Source of the DNA: Plantago major
Taxonomy: Eukaryota; Streptophyta; Magnoliopsida; Lamiales; Plantaginaceae
Assembly: GCA_026545765.1 (NCBI GenBank)
Contig: JAIFAC010000457.1
Coordinates: 1 to 64,000 of the forward strand
Direction: 5' to 3'
Length of the DNA: 64,000 nt
The translations under genes were made by a program, and so were the position numbers. Positions 23,001 to 36,238 of this stretch are shown piece by piece (position 1 is the first letter of the stretch; every line of letters begins with the position of its first letter). The notes beneath the pieces are model-generated. The model saw nothing but the letters and a program-made list of their open reading frames with translations, was not told where the DNA came from and made no database searches.

Positions 23001-26000
23001 TTGCTCAAAGCAATTATCGAAGTGGAAGTTAAATCAAACCCTTGAAAATCTGAATGCGAGGCTAGAAGAAATCAGCAAGGAAGGCTAAGTTCTTTGAAAA
23101 GCAAACTCGAAACTGACAGTGTCTGAAAGCATCATATGGAGCACCTAGGAACACACCGAGGAAGAAAATAATTCTTACTAATGATAATATTCATTCAAAT
23201 AGAATTCCTCCTTACGTTCTGTCGAAAAAGCATATTTCAAAGAAATTCATTCAAAATGGATTCCTCTTTGGAAGAACTTTTAATTGGCGGTTCTATCAAA
23301 GATATGAGAACCTAATCTCCTGTTTCTGTTGTGTGCGAATGCCTCTGGACTAAAGCACAATGGCTATTTGATAGTGGATCACGGAAAGCACATGACGAGA
23401 CAAAGCAAATCTGGTTGATTACAAAGCTTGCAACACGGGACCGGATATCAGTTCTTTGAGGAGAATTAAATCCTCTCTGGGATTTGCAGCGTCAAATTGG
23501 GGACTTTAACAATCATGGCGTATTACATGTTAAGGATTTGAAATATAATCTATTTAGCATGAGCAGGTTTGCGGACAAGGTTTTACTATAAAATTCAAAG
23601 CTAAATCTGCAAACTAATTGACAATGAGTCAATGAGCGACGGTCTTCGTTGGTGGTGGAAAAGCGATCTTTATGTTGCCGATTGGGCATCTGCCACAATG
23701 AAGAATGTCTCATGGTGAGTCAATCTGGTCACCTGGAAGAGCCTTGGTTATGGCACAAAAGAATGAGTCACTTAAACTTCAAAACTACGAATAGACTTGC
23801 GAAAGAGTTAGTGGTTGGCCTTCCCATAACATCTTTCGAGAAAGGATGGTATATATTACACTTTGTCGGATGGAAACAATCTAAGATCTCTTTCAAGTCA
23901 ATCGAGACACTCTAGTGTTAGATCCGCAACTTTTACACATGGATCTTTTGAATCATACGTAACTAGTTATGAGGAAAGAAGTATGATGCAGTTGTTGTAG
24001 ATGACTTCTCAAGATTCACTTGGGTTGTCTTTCGAAACACAAATCGATGCCGGGGTGGAGATACCAAACTTCTTTGAAAAAGCTTGAAGTCATGAAAAAT
24101 GACAAGGTATACTGCAATCGAGCAGACCATGTCTTGAGTTTGTCAACGATTACATAAAGGAGTTTTGTACTGCAAGGTATACAACACCAACTTTCCTCTG
24201 TAAGAACACCTCAACAAAATGGTGTTGCGAAAGGAAAACAGAACCTTAAAGAAGGCTGCAAGGACAATGCTAGGCGACCTTTGAAATAAGTGAAATTTAT
24301 TGGGTTGAAGGCATAAACACGACTTGCTACACTCAAAGCAGATGTTTGATAAACAAACACCATGACAAACCCCCTATGAAATCTTGGTTGGTAGACCCCC
24401 TAATATCAAACATCTGAGAGTATTTGGTTGTAGATGTTTTGTTTTAAACAATGGGAAAGATTATCTGAGAACATTTCAACCAAAGGCAGATGAAGGTGTT
24501 TTTCTTGGTTATTCCACAAATAGCAAAGCCTACAGAGTTTACAACAAAAGAACAAAGAAAATTGAAGAATCAATTCATGTTGTATTCTATGAAGGAAATA
24601 AGAAAACACCTCCTAATGATGAACTCTCAGAATGGTTCAAAGAACTATTACTGAGGGATTCTAAAGAAGAATCCTCAGGAAGGAGAAACATCATTATGGA
24701 AAGTGAGGATGACTCTGACGTAGAAAAGCTTGAAATGCCTAGTAACAACAAGATGACTCACAGACATGATGAGGAATTTCCTATGAGTTTTCTAGAAATG
24801 GAACAGGTTACTGAGAACCTTCATCATGAAGAGGTATCTGAAAATAAGAATGCTGAAATGCATGTTCCAGATATCTCTAACATTGAAAAAGTTTCAGATA
24901 TCCATGACATTTCCCATATGTCAGATATCTCAGATACTGAAAAAGTATCAAATCAAAATCTTAGTGATTCACATTCAGATCACGTGGATATTGATCCTAC
25001 TAGCACTAAACCTATGATGAGATGGATCAAAGATCATCCTGCAAAGGATATAATTGGACCAATTAATCAGAGTGTTAGGACTAGGAGAGCAATAGCTGAA
25101 AATGCTAACTCTCTCTTTGGATGTTTCATCTCGAATATTGAACCTAGAAATATAGAAGAAGCATTAGGAGACCAAGACTGGATCTCTGCAATGCAAGAAG
25201 AGTTGGATCAATTTGAGAGAAACAAAGTCTGAAAACTGGTTCCATTTATAGAAGGAATATCTGTGATTGGAACTAAATGGGTTTTCAGAAACAAGATGAA
25301 TGAATCTGGTGAAATAACCAGAAACAAAGCAAGATTGGTTGCCAAGGGATTTACCCGGTGAAGGCTTAGACTTTGTGAGTCATATGCAGTTGCAGTTGGA
25401 TGCAATAAGACTCTTTCTAGCCTTGACTCATAAAGATTTCAAAGTTTATCGGATGGATGTCAAAGTGCATTATTAAGCGGTGAACTTGCGGAAGAAGTTT
25501 ATGTTGAGCAACCACGGCTTTGAAGTTTCCTCGAAAGTAAAATGGTCTATAAACTCTGAAGCTTTGTATGGGTGAAGCAGGCCCAGAGCATGGTATGACA
25601 CTTTGGCCAAGTACCTACGGAAAGTGGTTTCAAGAAAGGTGAAGTTGATAAAACTTTATTTACCTTAAATCATGACGGAAACTACTCTTAGTTCAAGTAT
25701 ATGTTGATGACATCATATTTGGATCTAAGGACAAACAACTTTGTAATGACTTTGCAAATCTCATGAAAAGCAAGTTTGAGATGAGCATGATGGGAGAAAT
25801 GAATTATTTCCTAGGATTGCAAGTCAAGCAACTCAATGATGGAATATTCATTAGTCGAACAAAGTATCTGAAAGATATGCTCACAAAATTCAATCTTAAG
25901 CCCGAAAAGAATGCTAAGATACCTATGAGCATTGGAACCAAAATGACCTATACTGAATCAGATAAGAGTGTTGAAGAACATAAGTATAGGAAATTGATAG

Positions 26001-26640
26001 GTTCACTACTTTACCTCACTGCAAGCAGACCTGATATTCAATATGCCGTTGGAGTATGTGCTAGATTTCAAACAAATCCAATGCAAACACACTACAACAT
26101 TGCTATGAAAATATTAAGGTATGTAAAGTGCATAGATGTAGGATTGTGGTATCACGAAGAAAGTGGATTGAGTTTAGTGGGTACTCGGGCGCTAATTATC
26201 TTTGGATCAACGCTTGATAGGAAAAGCACCTCGATAACATGGGTTTACGGGTACTAGACTTATCTCATGGTTTAGCAAGAAGCAAAACTCAATTGCAACA
26301 TCTACCACCGGAAATTTGAATATATTGCTTTGGTTGTTGTGCAACACAAATTCTGTTGATACAACAACAACTTAAAGACTATGGACTCCATGAGAAGAAA
26401 ACTCCCATTTTCTGTGACAACACAAGTGCTATTGCGATTACAGAATCCTAAATTTCATGCCAGAACAAAGCACATTGATGTTAGACATCACTTCGCCGAG
26501 ACCATGTTGAAAAGGGCGATATAGAGATACTCAAGATTGTACTGAAGACGACTTGCGGATATCTTCACTAAGCCACTACAAGAAAGTAGATTCTTAGCCT
26601 TAAGACATAGTCTTGGACTAATGGAACTACCAATGAACTA
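23000..26640 (+). pseudogene. Copia element, pol region (fossil)
   Basis: Recognisable in order: the GAG-pre-integrase segment near 23.7-23.8 kb, integrase and its C-terminal part to about 25.2 kb, reverse transcriptase to about 26.0 kb, and RNase H to about 26.6 kb. Integrase lying before reverse transcriptase is the Copia order. Two longer open stretches survive (24384-25232 and 25763-26257). The region as a whole is broken many times. Confidence 0.8.
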
Positions 26641-29600
26641 AAAGAGTTCGGTATCTGGAGCGGGCATCCGGAGAAGAGGTATACGGGCAGGTATCCGAGA
26701 AGAGAAAGAGAAATTTGGAATGGGTATCCGGAAGTCGAAAAGGCTAAAAGCAAAAGATAGCTTAAGATCTACGAGGCAGAACTCGGATATCGAATCACTC
26801 TATAAGCAGGGAACAAAGAGAATAGTATAACTATCTGCGATCGGATACTCTCTTGAAACTTCGCATTATTTCTATCTTGTTGAAAAACTTGGAAAATCCT
26901 AAGTATAAAATGATTCGGATCTGCAGTGTTCTTGGTCATCTGGCGTGATTGAAGCTATGCGCAAAATTCATTAAATAGGCACAATTACACTTGTTGATTG
27001 TGATCATTCTTTGAAAAGCAATGGTGACCCTTGATGAAATTAGCGATTGATCATGCGGTGAAAATTAATTCACGATAAATAGTGGTATTGAATTTCGGAC
27101 ATGGCCCACTAAGCATTTAATCTTAGACTAGCTTTTGCTCACGCCTTGCAAATCACGAATCGTACACAAAATCAATTTGTATGTATTTATGCATTGGGAT
27201 TCAATTGCTATATATATAGGATTTTGGCATAGGAAATCACTTTTGCCTAATCCAAAACTCATCTTGCACAAAATAGCAAATCCTTCTCTTGATTCTGCAA
27301 AACCTTCTACAATCTCTGCAAATCAAGATTAAGTTTTTACGCAAGGAATTACTAAATGAAATCTCTTTCAAACACCAATTTCAAATCCTACACTATATAA
27401 GCGATGGCCCTAAAAGTTCAACTACAAAAATCTCAATCCTCCTTTGATGCTGTGAAAGCAAGCACGAGTTGGTTATTGTGAACAACCATTGGTAGGAGAT
27501 TTTAATCGACCATTGGACTTCAAATCACGAGAATGATTTGGGGTGGTGCCATGGTTGAGAATACCTCACGGCTGGAATAGAGAACCGAAGCTAATTCTTG
27601 ACATGCTTGAAAAGGCACAAATCGAGGGCTTTCTATCTGCTGCATACTAGTGGAATTTCATCACTCGATGTGTTGGAATTCTACAACAACTCGAGGATTA
27701 TTTTACGTGTTTACGAAGGCCTTTGAAATAGTGTCTTTAAAACCTCGATCAAGGAAAGGAAATCCTTCTGGACTTAACAACTTTCTGTAAGTTGTTTGAG
27801 TTTCAAAATCTTGGAAAGGATTTTGAAATAAACACCAAGGATGATGAAATCCTTGAAGGTGTTAAAGAACTTTACAGTGACATATGTGATCTTGAAAAAT
27901 CAGATACACCCACTGAGTTCAAGCTTGCTGACATCTGAACCAGACATCTGTTGGTTCACTGGGATGTACCGGCTTGCATTCTTCACAGATGCTTTGATGG
28001 TCTACAAGGAGGTCTTGACGGATAAGCAAAACGATGGATGATTATGTTCTTCTTTGAATCAACAAGACAAAGGATGGAAAACCCTTTTAAGCGGGAAAAT
28101 CGCCTTTACGAAGTTTGTGAAGAAGATTCAAGGCTTCAAGCCTAAGATTACCAAAGGACTAGCTGAGCGAAGGCCCATGTAGGATATAGTGCGAAAATAT
28201 GCTACTTCTTTGGAAAAGCTTGGCATTGAGCTCGAGAGGCAATTTGAAATAGCCAATAACCTACTCTACAAATATGAGTATACAAACTTGATGAAAAAGG
28301 TTCTTGGGTCTCGAAAGGTTCTAAGAAGCGAAAGTAAAAGGTATCAAGAAAAGGTTGCGACGAAGAAGCCCGAACTTCAAGAAAGAAATCTGGCAAATCG
28401 AAGACACACCCAAAGAGGTTGTCGATTCTCAGATATCTGCAGGCATTGTCGATGAACTGATAAAGGCAGATGAAATCATCAATGATGAAAAAGAGTTATC
28501 AACTACTGAACAAGTAGACTCAGCAAGAGAAAGTGCTTTCAGAAATGTTGCGACTAATGCAGAAAGCCTTGCTGATGAACTCATAAATGCTGCCAAAAGT
28601 GGTGAAAAACACGAGCCCTATCTGCGAAACGCGAGAATAATGGATCAATCAGTTCCCAATGCTGATGAGAGCTCTGACGATGAAGATGATGAACTAGTCA
28701 TCTCTCAAGTCCTAGAAAGAACAATGAGGGCTAAGGTTACTGAAACAGTAACTGGTGATAAGGTATCTGAAGAAGAACCTAAACCACAGGTTGCTGAACC
28801 CATAGCAAAGGTTGTTGGTGCAAACACATCATCAGGGAATATTTCTCTTGCACAACTTCAAAAAGCCCTGATGAGTGGTATTTTAGTACTAGCGGATGCT
28901 GATGGAAACGCCACAACTAAAAATCTGGAAGAACATTCTATTGACCAATCCTCTGCTTCCAGACAAACACAACAACCACAACCACAACAACCACAACAGC
29001 CACAAGTGGTTGATGAAATGGTAAATGAACTCCACTTCGAATTACGGCAATGCGGTATCTTTGAAGAAAATCACGCAAAAGCGGGTTCCCCGACTCGATG
29101 AGAGGATCAAGCGAGACATCTACCGGAATGATCAACCGGGAGGCAAGCGAGTTGCATACTCGGAAAGGTGTGAAGTACCGAAACTTCAAGCAAAAGCGCC
29201 TTTGGGACAAGAAGACCAAAGTATAGAAAGGTCACAAGTTCGAGACCAATCGACTGAAACTACTCAAGATCAATCGAGTAGAAATGCACGGGGACAAAGT
29301 TGCGACATCTCCTGCATCAATGGAAATTGATGAAGCCCCCAAGGCAACATCACTCGAAAGAACACCAGAAACTGAAAAAGTTTCTGAGAAAAATGACTCT
29401 GAGCTTCCTTTTGAGGAAGTTCAAGAAAGAAAGGTTCATGAGGACCAGACTTCCAAGTCTCCACCTCACAACAAGATATCTGAGACACCAGTTGTCTCAG
29501 TAGCACAAGTCTCTGAGCCTGAAGTACTAACTCAGGTAACTCAGAAACTAAACTACACTTCTACTCAGATATCTACAAAAGTTTTGAAGCTCACTCAAAA

Positions 29601-32600
29601 CTATTTCTTTCAGACTCAAACAAGTGCGGCGGGTTCCCATTGTTGAGACAAGGGACTACTTCCCTTCTTCAAAGCTCACACCTTGCCAAAGCACATTAAA
29701 TGCTTCAAGAAATGGCAAAGGTTAAGGTGCTCGATCTCTACGAAATATTGAGAATCACAGATCAACAAGCAGACGAGCACGAGCTCTTGACTTGGAGACA
29801 TACATCCATGCAATGTTCCTACCGAACAATACGATTCGACTCTATTGCATAAGTTTCTCCGAGAAGTAGCGCCTGATTTGATACAAGCCTTTGAGCAGGC
29901 GGATGGTCGGACAAGATTACAAATGGCATTTAAGCGATCACCCCAAACTACGCAATTTATACCTACGAACAAGAAGAGGTTAATGGGCGAAGATCACTAT
30001 TCTGAAGTGATCAATCTTGTATCTGAAGATGATGAGGAGGAAGAGATAAGCGAAAATGACTTGACGAACCTCCAGACCATCACCAAAAGGATGACACAGA
30101 CAAAAGGATGATGATGATGCCCTGCACTAGGGACGGAGGAATTTCACTGAAATGATGCCTCAATTCTTTGAAAAAGCACACTGAGAAGCCTTCACAGAAA
30201 TCTCCGTCTCCATCTCCTCAGAAATCTATTCATCCATCTTCTAACCAACACCCAGTTACTACTGAACAAGTAGTTGAGCTTTCTGAAGAAACCAATCAGA
30301 AAATATTAAACACTCAAACCAGATCTGCTCAACTCAGACAACTGTTGGAAGAAGAACAACAGCTCCATCTTCAACTGGAAGATCAAATAGCTAAATTCAG
30401 AGACAAGCTTGATCAACTACAAGATCAATACTTACAAGAAATGATTGCTTACTCTGAGGTTAAAGAGCTACGAGATGATGTGCATCATATCACCAAAGAA
30501 CTCGATACTGAAGAAGTATCTGAAGTCGAAACATGATGCTAAGGCGCATTATCTTCAAAGAAGTACCATCCTCCTCCCGAAAGGAAAGAAACCAATCTCT
30601 ACGAGATGGTTCTTTGGACTCGATACAATCGATGAAAATGTCGAGAGGATGAAGATCAACTGAGTGATTACTCGGATGATGTAGAAGACAAGACTTTGGA
30701 ATAGCACCTCAATGAACATCTAGCGGTTTCTCACTTGAAAAGGAAGCTGATTGCTCCTACAATTTTCAGCAATCTTCAAAATGTTCACTCAATTGAATAC
30801 ATGAGCAGTGCAGTACTAGCTACTACGAACAAGGAGATGTCTTCACGAACAAGGAAGTAATTGCCTCGTCCCCTACGAAATGAGAAAGTTCCTTGAGCTC
30901 ATCACTCGAGAGAACAACTAGCATAGTCATTGCTCGGAAAGATCTGGGAGCGATAAGGGACGATGATCGTCTTTAGTGAAAAAGCTTTCCAAGAGGCAAG
31001 TTACCTTCTTTGGAAGCGAGATGCCATCCTAGGCCCATTAGCGAGCTCAGATAAGGACAATGGACTTATCAAGCAAAATCGAGCTCAAAGCCGAACTTGA
31101 AGTTGGTCACTGCTATAATTATTTACAAGGGCATTTTAACTCTCTCTCGGTTCCTTTATGAGGCGGAGTCATGACAATGACTAAGGGGAAAGAATGTACA
31201 AATCTAGACCTCAAAGTCGGGGAATGGGAAGAAGGAGAAAACAAGAAGAAATCTGGTGATGCGGCTCGGAAAGGAAGAAGAAACATGAAAACTTCGACCA
31301 CCACTCGAGAATCAATGAACCCTCCTCAAGCCAAGTGCTTTGCAAATAGTAGGCGCTTCCCGAAACCTCTTGAAGGAACTAAAATGATAACAAGGGCATG
31401 TGCACGAAACCTCCAAGGAGTATCAAGGCTCGAAGAAGAAGACAAGTTAAAGGATTGATGAATCTTACGAAGAAGAAGAAGAAGGTCGAATCAAGTCCAC
31501 AGGCAATGAAGAAGGCGTAAAACTCTCACAAGATTTAATCTTGATGATGATGAGAAGCGATGAAGATGAAGCTCCTCTTCACAAGAAAAGGAAAATTGAA
31601 AGCTAAGCGAGCCCATAGGCAAAAAGCCCTAGCGACTAAAACCCTCTGGAAATACCAAGTCTATCGAGGTGGTGGCTCTTCAAACAACAACCGAAGAGAA
31701 TTCAACGGAGAAGAGCAGGAGAGTGAGCAAAGACAAAGTCGACTTCCACTCGGGCGGAAGAAGCCGAAATAGAGTATGTGAAGTATGACAATGATTCCTC
31801 TGTCTACAGGTGCATCAATCAGAAAAATGGCTATTGGATTCTGGAACTTAAGCATCTATTGGTAAATTCAAGATTTCCAGAACCAATCCCTAAACAACTT
31901 ATGGCATGGAGAAAAGATAAGCGACCTTGATCAACACCAATCACATTAAAGCACAGTTGGATTTTGAAGTTGTCGAGAACTGAAGCCATGAGAAAGGACC
32001 TCTCTAATGAATGTTCATATGGAAAGCCAGATGATGTGCACAGAATTCTGAACATCACAGGAACAGGCACAAGAGCAAGACTCGCTGTAGAACCCTATGA
32101 ATCGTTCTATCTAACTGAAGATCAATACAAGGGTGACATCAGATATCTAAAGATTATCTGAATACTTCAAGCTTTCGGATATCGAATAGAGCATGCACGG
32201 AAGTGGGGAAAGTATCGTGGGTCAAACATTTTGTCGAAAAATCCTACCAAAACCTACAAAGAGGTGCGTGGATTTGCGGAGACACGGAGATGCTCGTCGA
32301 ACTCTTCTCTATGACTATTACGATGACATCAAAGGTTTGGAGATAGGAAATTTGCGGACTAATCCACATAAACCTTTGTTGAAGACTTGAAGAAATTGAA
32401 GACTTGAAGACTAGTTTATTAGGATGTTTACTTGGAGCTTGGTTACTCTGTTGTCTGATTTACTACGTAGTTTTGTTGTATTTTTCTTGTTGAGCTTAAG
32501 CTGTATTATGTATTAAAGTTATCTGTAATCTTTATTTGTAACTTATCTGAAGAACTTACTCTCGAATAATATTCTATAAAGATAACTTATCGAAAGATCA

Positions 32601-32712
32601 CACCTTGTGATTTGGTTGATGTCTACTTCGCATAATTAAATAATTTGAAGATCTTAAGAAAAGATTAAGTGTTGGATTGTTCACTCATCAGTTGTAATAG
32701 GTAAGATAGTCA
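26641..32712 (+). pseudogene. Copia element, post-pol extra region (envelope-like position, fossil)
   Basis: About 6 kb between pol and the 3' LTR. Several open stretches (for example 28355-29101, 29284-29646 and 30168-30536) are rich in Glu, Lys, Ser and Gln. One has a Gln/Pro-rich run encoded by CAA/CCA repeats near 28.97 kb, and another is strongly coiled-coil-like. Sireviruses are known to carry an extra gene in this position, sometimes called envelope-like. I see no convincing membrane or receptor-binding feature here. It is broken. Confidence 0.55.
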
Positions 32713-34383
32713 TCGTTGGTGATCAAAAGAAATTTATGGGAAATTTCTTGGGAAATTTGTTAGGAAATTTGTTAGATATTTTATTAGAAATATACATTTA
32801 GATTTTGATCGACAACATGATGACTTATCTTAATCTCGAAAGGTGATTAGTACTCTTGGTTCACTTGAACATTGTAAAGAGGAAACTCACTAAGTATGAT
32901 AGTCTAGCTAATCTTGTATAGGATGTTAGGTCTCAAAATGTAATTTTTATTTTATGAAGAAGACGAAGAAGACATCCAAGCGAACAAGCTCAGCGACATT
33001 GAAGACTTGAAGAAGCGCACAAGATTCTTTGGCTGTTGTTCGGATACCTTAGCGGATATCTTGAAGACACGAATAGTTTCAAACAAAGCGTGTCAAGAGA
33101 TATCGAGAAATAAAACTGTCTGAAAACAAGGAAAGTGTCCAGATATCTATTCTCAGATACCTTGAGCTTTAACCACATTTCTGAAAAAGAAATATATATA
33201 TATTGCAAACAAAGTTGTTTCAATATAAGTGGTATCTGAAGATTGAAGATAAGGACGTGAAAAGAATCAGATAACACTAGTCTCTGATACAAAGCATAGT
33301 TCCGTTGGCACTACAGGACAAAAAGTATAATCTGATGCATTTAATGCAGACGAGATATGCGAATAAAAGCGGCGACCGAAGAAGAAGACAAAACACTCTG
33401 ATCTTATACGAGATATCAATAGTTTGAATTTGAGCTATGGATACTATTCAAACGGCACTCAAATTCATCTATAAATATCAACACTTAGACTGCTTGAGAG
33501 GACACACAAGATACACGACATACTTTGAAAACATTGAACATCTTACTCTCTCAAAGCAACTTACTTATCCTCAAAGCTTTCTGTTGCGACCAAAGCTTTT
33601 GATCTTGAGTAACCTTGAAATTCTAAGTGTCACGATCCTAAACAAGCATAGCTATCGTGAAAGAGTTGAAGCGAAAGATCAAGTATAAGATTCATTCTCT
33701 TGAACATTTATCTAAGACTTGGGTCGATAAAAAGAACAAGATACCATACATTGAAAAGTGTATTAAGTATACTTGATTCACGAGCTATCTGAATAATGAA
33801 TAAGTTATTAAAGAAGCTCATCGACAACTCGAACCAAAACCCGACAAGTGGTGGAGTCTGGGAAGTACTTAGTTTGAAAAATGGGAATAACTCCAAGGTT
33901 AGGAGTATAGGAAGTACTTGATTTGGGAAACTAAGGAATAACTCGAGGTTATTAGTATAGGAAGTACTTAGCTTGGAAAGCTAGGAATAACTCAAAGGTT
34001 TTTAGTCTGAGGAAGTACTTTGTGAAAGTCGGGGAACAACTCGGGGAACATTTGGTTGGGAACGATTGTTAAGAATCTTAGAATAGGTTTATTGTAAGGT
34101 GAACTCAATTATATGTTCTAGTGAATTCTAGGTCTCGGTAGGCCAAAGTGGATTAGTTGGAGGATTCGCCACCTCAGGATACCACTATACTTGTGTTATT
34201 TACCTTTACGTATTTACATTTGACACACACACACTTTTTAATTTACGCACTTATCTTTATTAAGTCTTCCGCTCGATTCTAAGTATCGGATATCTATTGA
34301 ATATCGAGAAATAGTTTTATCGACAAAAGTTTTAAAGACTATTCACCCCTCTCTAGTCTTTTACTTTGCCGTTATCTGGACCA
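32713..34383 (+). repeat. Copia element 3' LTR
   Basis: Matches the 5' LTR along its length, ends in CA, and is followed by the GAGAT duplication. The exact first base is uncertain by a few positions. Confidence 0.8.
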
Positions 34384-34681
34384 GAGATTGAATTTGATCG
34401 ATGAGGGCTTGAGATTTGGAAGAAAAAAGCGAGGATGGTTAAGAACGCAGAGCAGCTTTTGCTATCAGGGAGGCTTTAATCCAGAATTTGTAACGAAGTT
34501 GGACTAATGATTGTGTTTAATTAGGGATTTAATGACAAACGGGCTGAATCTTTAGTAACTAAGAGTTGGGCTGAAGCTGAAGGGACAAGAAAAGGCCAAC
34601 GATCTACGAAACAAACTCCCTCCAACACTCGATTATTTTAAAAGCAACTAAATTCGAAAAATGAATTTTTGGGCTGTTACA
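34384..34681 (-). repeat. Gypsy-like LTR remnant on the - strand, proximal part
   Basis: Read on the - strand from 34681 it begins TGTAACAGCCCAAAAATTC, the typical opening of Del/Tekay-type Ty3/Gypsy LTRs. It runs into the Copia target site, and its continuation is 17790-19117. Confidence 0.55.
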
Positions 34682-35950
34682 ATAAGTGTTAAAATATAAT
34701 TTCAATTTTTTTATATAATACATTAATATTGAAAATAACGAAACACAAAATCTAACTGATAGTTATAGAAATTACTTTCACATGACATACAAAGTCTCTC
34801 ATGAGACGGTCTTTAAATAACTTATCTGAGGCGACATATGTTATCGATAAAATCGTAGTATTATTAATCAAAGCATACATGTTATGAAAATAAATCTTGT
34901 TGTAATATGAAAAAATACAAATGTTGAGAACATATGTGTTTTGATTAATAACATTGATGATTTTTTGAATGACGTAAGTCTGAATATCTCAGAAATTATC
35001 TCGAGGCACTCTTTACTCAAAATGAAATAGAAAAAAAAAAGTTAAACAAAAGAAAATATAAGTTAAAATATTTGTTCTATCTAGTAGAATTAGGTAGAAT
35101 CCGATAAAACTTTGATGGAGATGGTCTTAGACTATGGGTCGACATCCACATCTCAACATGGATCCGCTACTGGGTCTGCATCCAAATCAAATCCTTCAAG
35201 GACCGAAACTTTGTTGGATCATAAATTTTATGTAGGGTATACAATACGCGTTTGGTGAAATTCTTGATTTTTCTAAATATGAGGAAAGTCATATTCTTCC
35301 GACATGAGTGTTTAGCATTATCAGGTAGTTTACACTTATGTGATGTGTTCATTTTAATTGTGTAGAAAAATCGGGTCTTTATGAAACTTGCTCATGGGCT
35401 TGAGTAGTAAGAGACTGATGGGGAAGCGGTTAAAACCCGATTTTATTTGAGTTATCCTTCTCATCTTGTTTTTAATACGATTTTAATCGCGTTGAATAAT
35501 CTTAGATTTTATCTTTCTACCTGTTATTTTTTATTGCTTTAAATTTTCATTTATTATAATAACATTAAGCCGTCGAATAACATTAAAGCCGTCGAATAAT
35601 TTTAAAACTCTTACACATATCACTTTCTTTCTTACACACTCTATATATATAAAACTTTATTTTCATCCCAAGTATAATTTTTTTTAACTCAATTATAATT
35701 TATTTTCTATTCGCAGTTAAAACTAAATTAAAATCTGCCCATTTTAATTGATTCTCAAATACTAGCTACTAAATGATTGCATGGATCTAGTAACAGGCCT
35801 AAAATCTGTTGTCAGATGTAAAAACGTGGGCTGACAGAGAGGCCAAGCCCAATGACTGCAAACAACTACGAACTGGTAGACTGAGACCAGTACAATTTCC
35901 GCGCAAATTATACTCGATTTTAGAAAGTTGCTGGTTGATTGTCTCTCACA
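34682..35950. other. Intergenic, nothing recognised
   Basis: AT-rich spacer. It contains a small palindromic word (GTCTCTCATGAGACGGTC) near 34793 of a type common in dispersed plant repeats, and a short direct repeat of an AACATTAAGCCGTCGAAT-like word near 35560. No gene is supported. Confidence 0.4.
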
Positions 35951-36238
35951 TAGTAGAGTGCCTTAACCTTTCCCTTTGGATTTCTTACCAAAATTTATTT
36001 GTCTTCTCTTCTTTTTCCTGTATCGATCAGCACATCTTCTCCATCACTTTCCTTTGTCAATTGCCTATCTACTCCTCTTTACGATTGAGAAGGTTCACTT
36101 CTCCCAGTTGTTGAGCTGTCTACCAACTCCAACCAACCTTTCTCTCCGCTTAGACGGAGCCGTTCTGTCAAGGGCCTTTCTCGATCGTTCGATATATTAT
36201 ACGGAATATCTGTTAGTCGGTGACTAATACCAGTTCTC

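Larger units (their letters stand above)
19118..34383 (+). mobile_element. Sirevirus-like Ty1/Copia retrotransposon, full span, decayed
   Basis: Two long terminal repeats (19118-20778 and about 32713-34383) enclose gag, Copia-order pol (integrase before reverse transcriptase) and a long extra region after pol. The element is about 15.3 kb and is bracketed by the 5-bp duplication GAGAT (19113-19117 and 34384-34388). Great length, LTRs of about 1.65 kb, a methionine-type primer site and an additional post-pol coding region are traits of the Sirevirus lineage of Copia. It is broken, with dozens of interruptions. By eye the LTRs differ by a few percent in substitutions, which at usual plant rates suggests insertion roughly one to two million years ago. 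That age is an inference, not a computed value. Confidence 0.85.

Noticed and set aside
28970-29005. CAA/CCA repeats as a stand-alone microsatellite of interest
   Set aside because: They encode a Gln/Pro run inside the Copia post-pol region and are explained by it.
28355-29101. 248-codon frame as a possible host gene
   Set aside because: It lies inside the Copia element between pol and the 3' LTR and fits the element's post-pol region.
34793-34815. Palindromic word GTCTCTCATGAGACGGTC as a regulatory site
   Set aside because: Words like this are common in dispersed plant repeats; nothing nearby supports a function.
35809-36114. 101-codon frame before LINE B ORF1
   Set aside because: No domain; it overlaps the pyrimidine-rich LINE leader.
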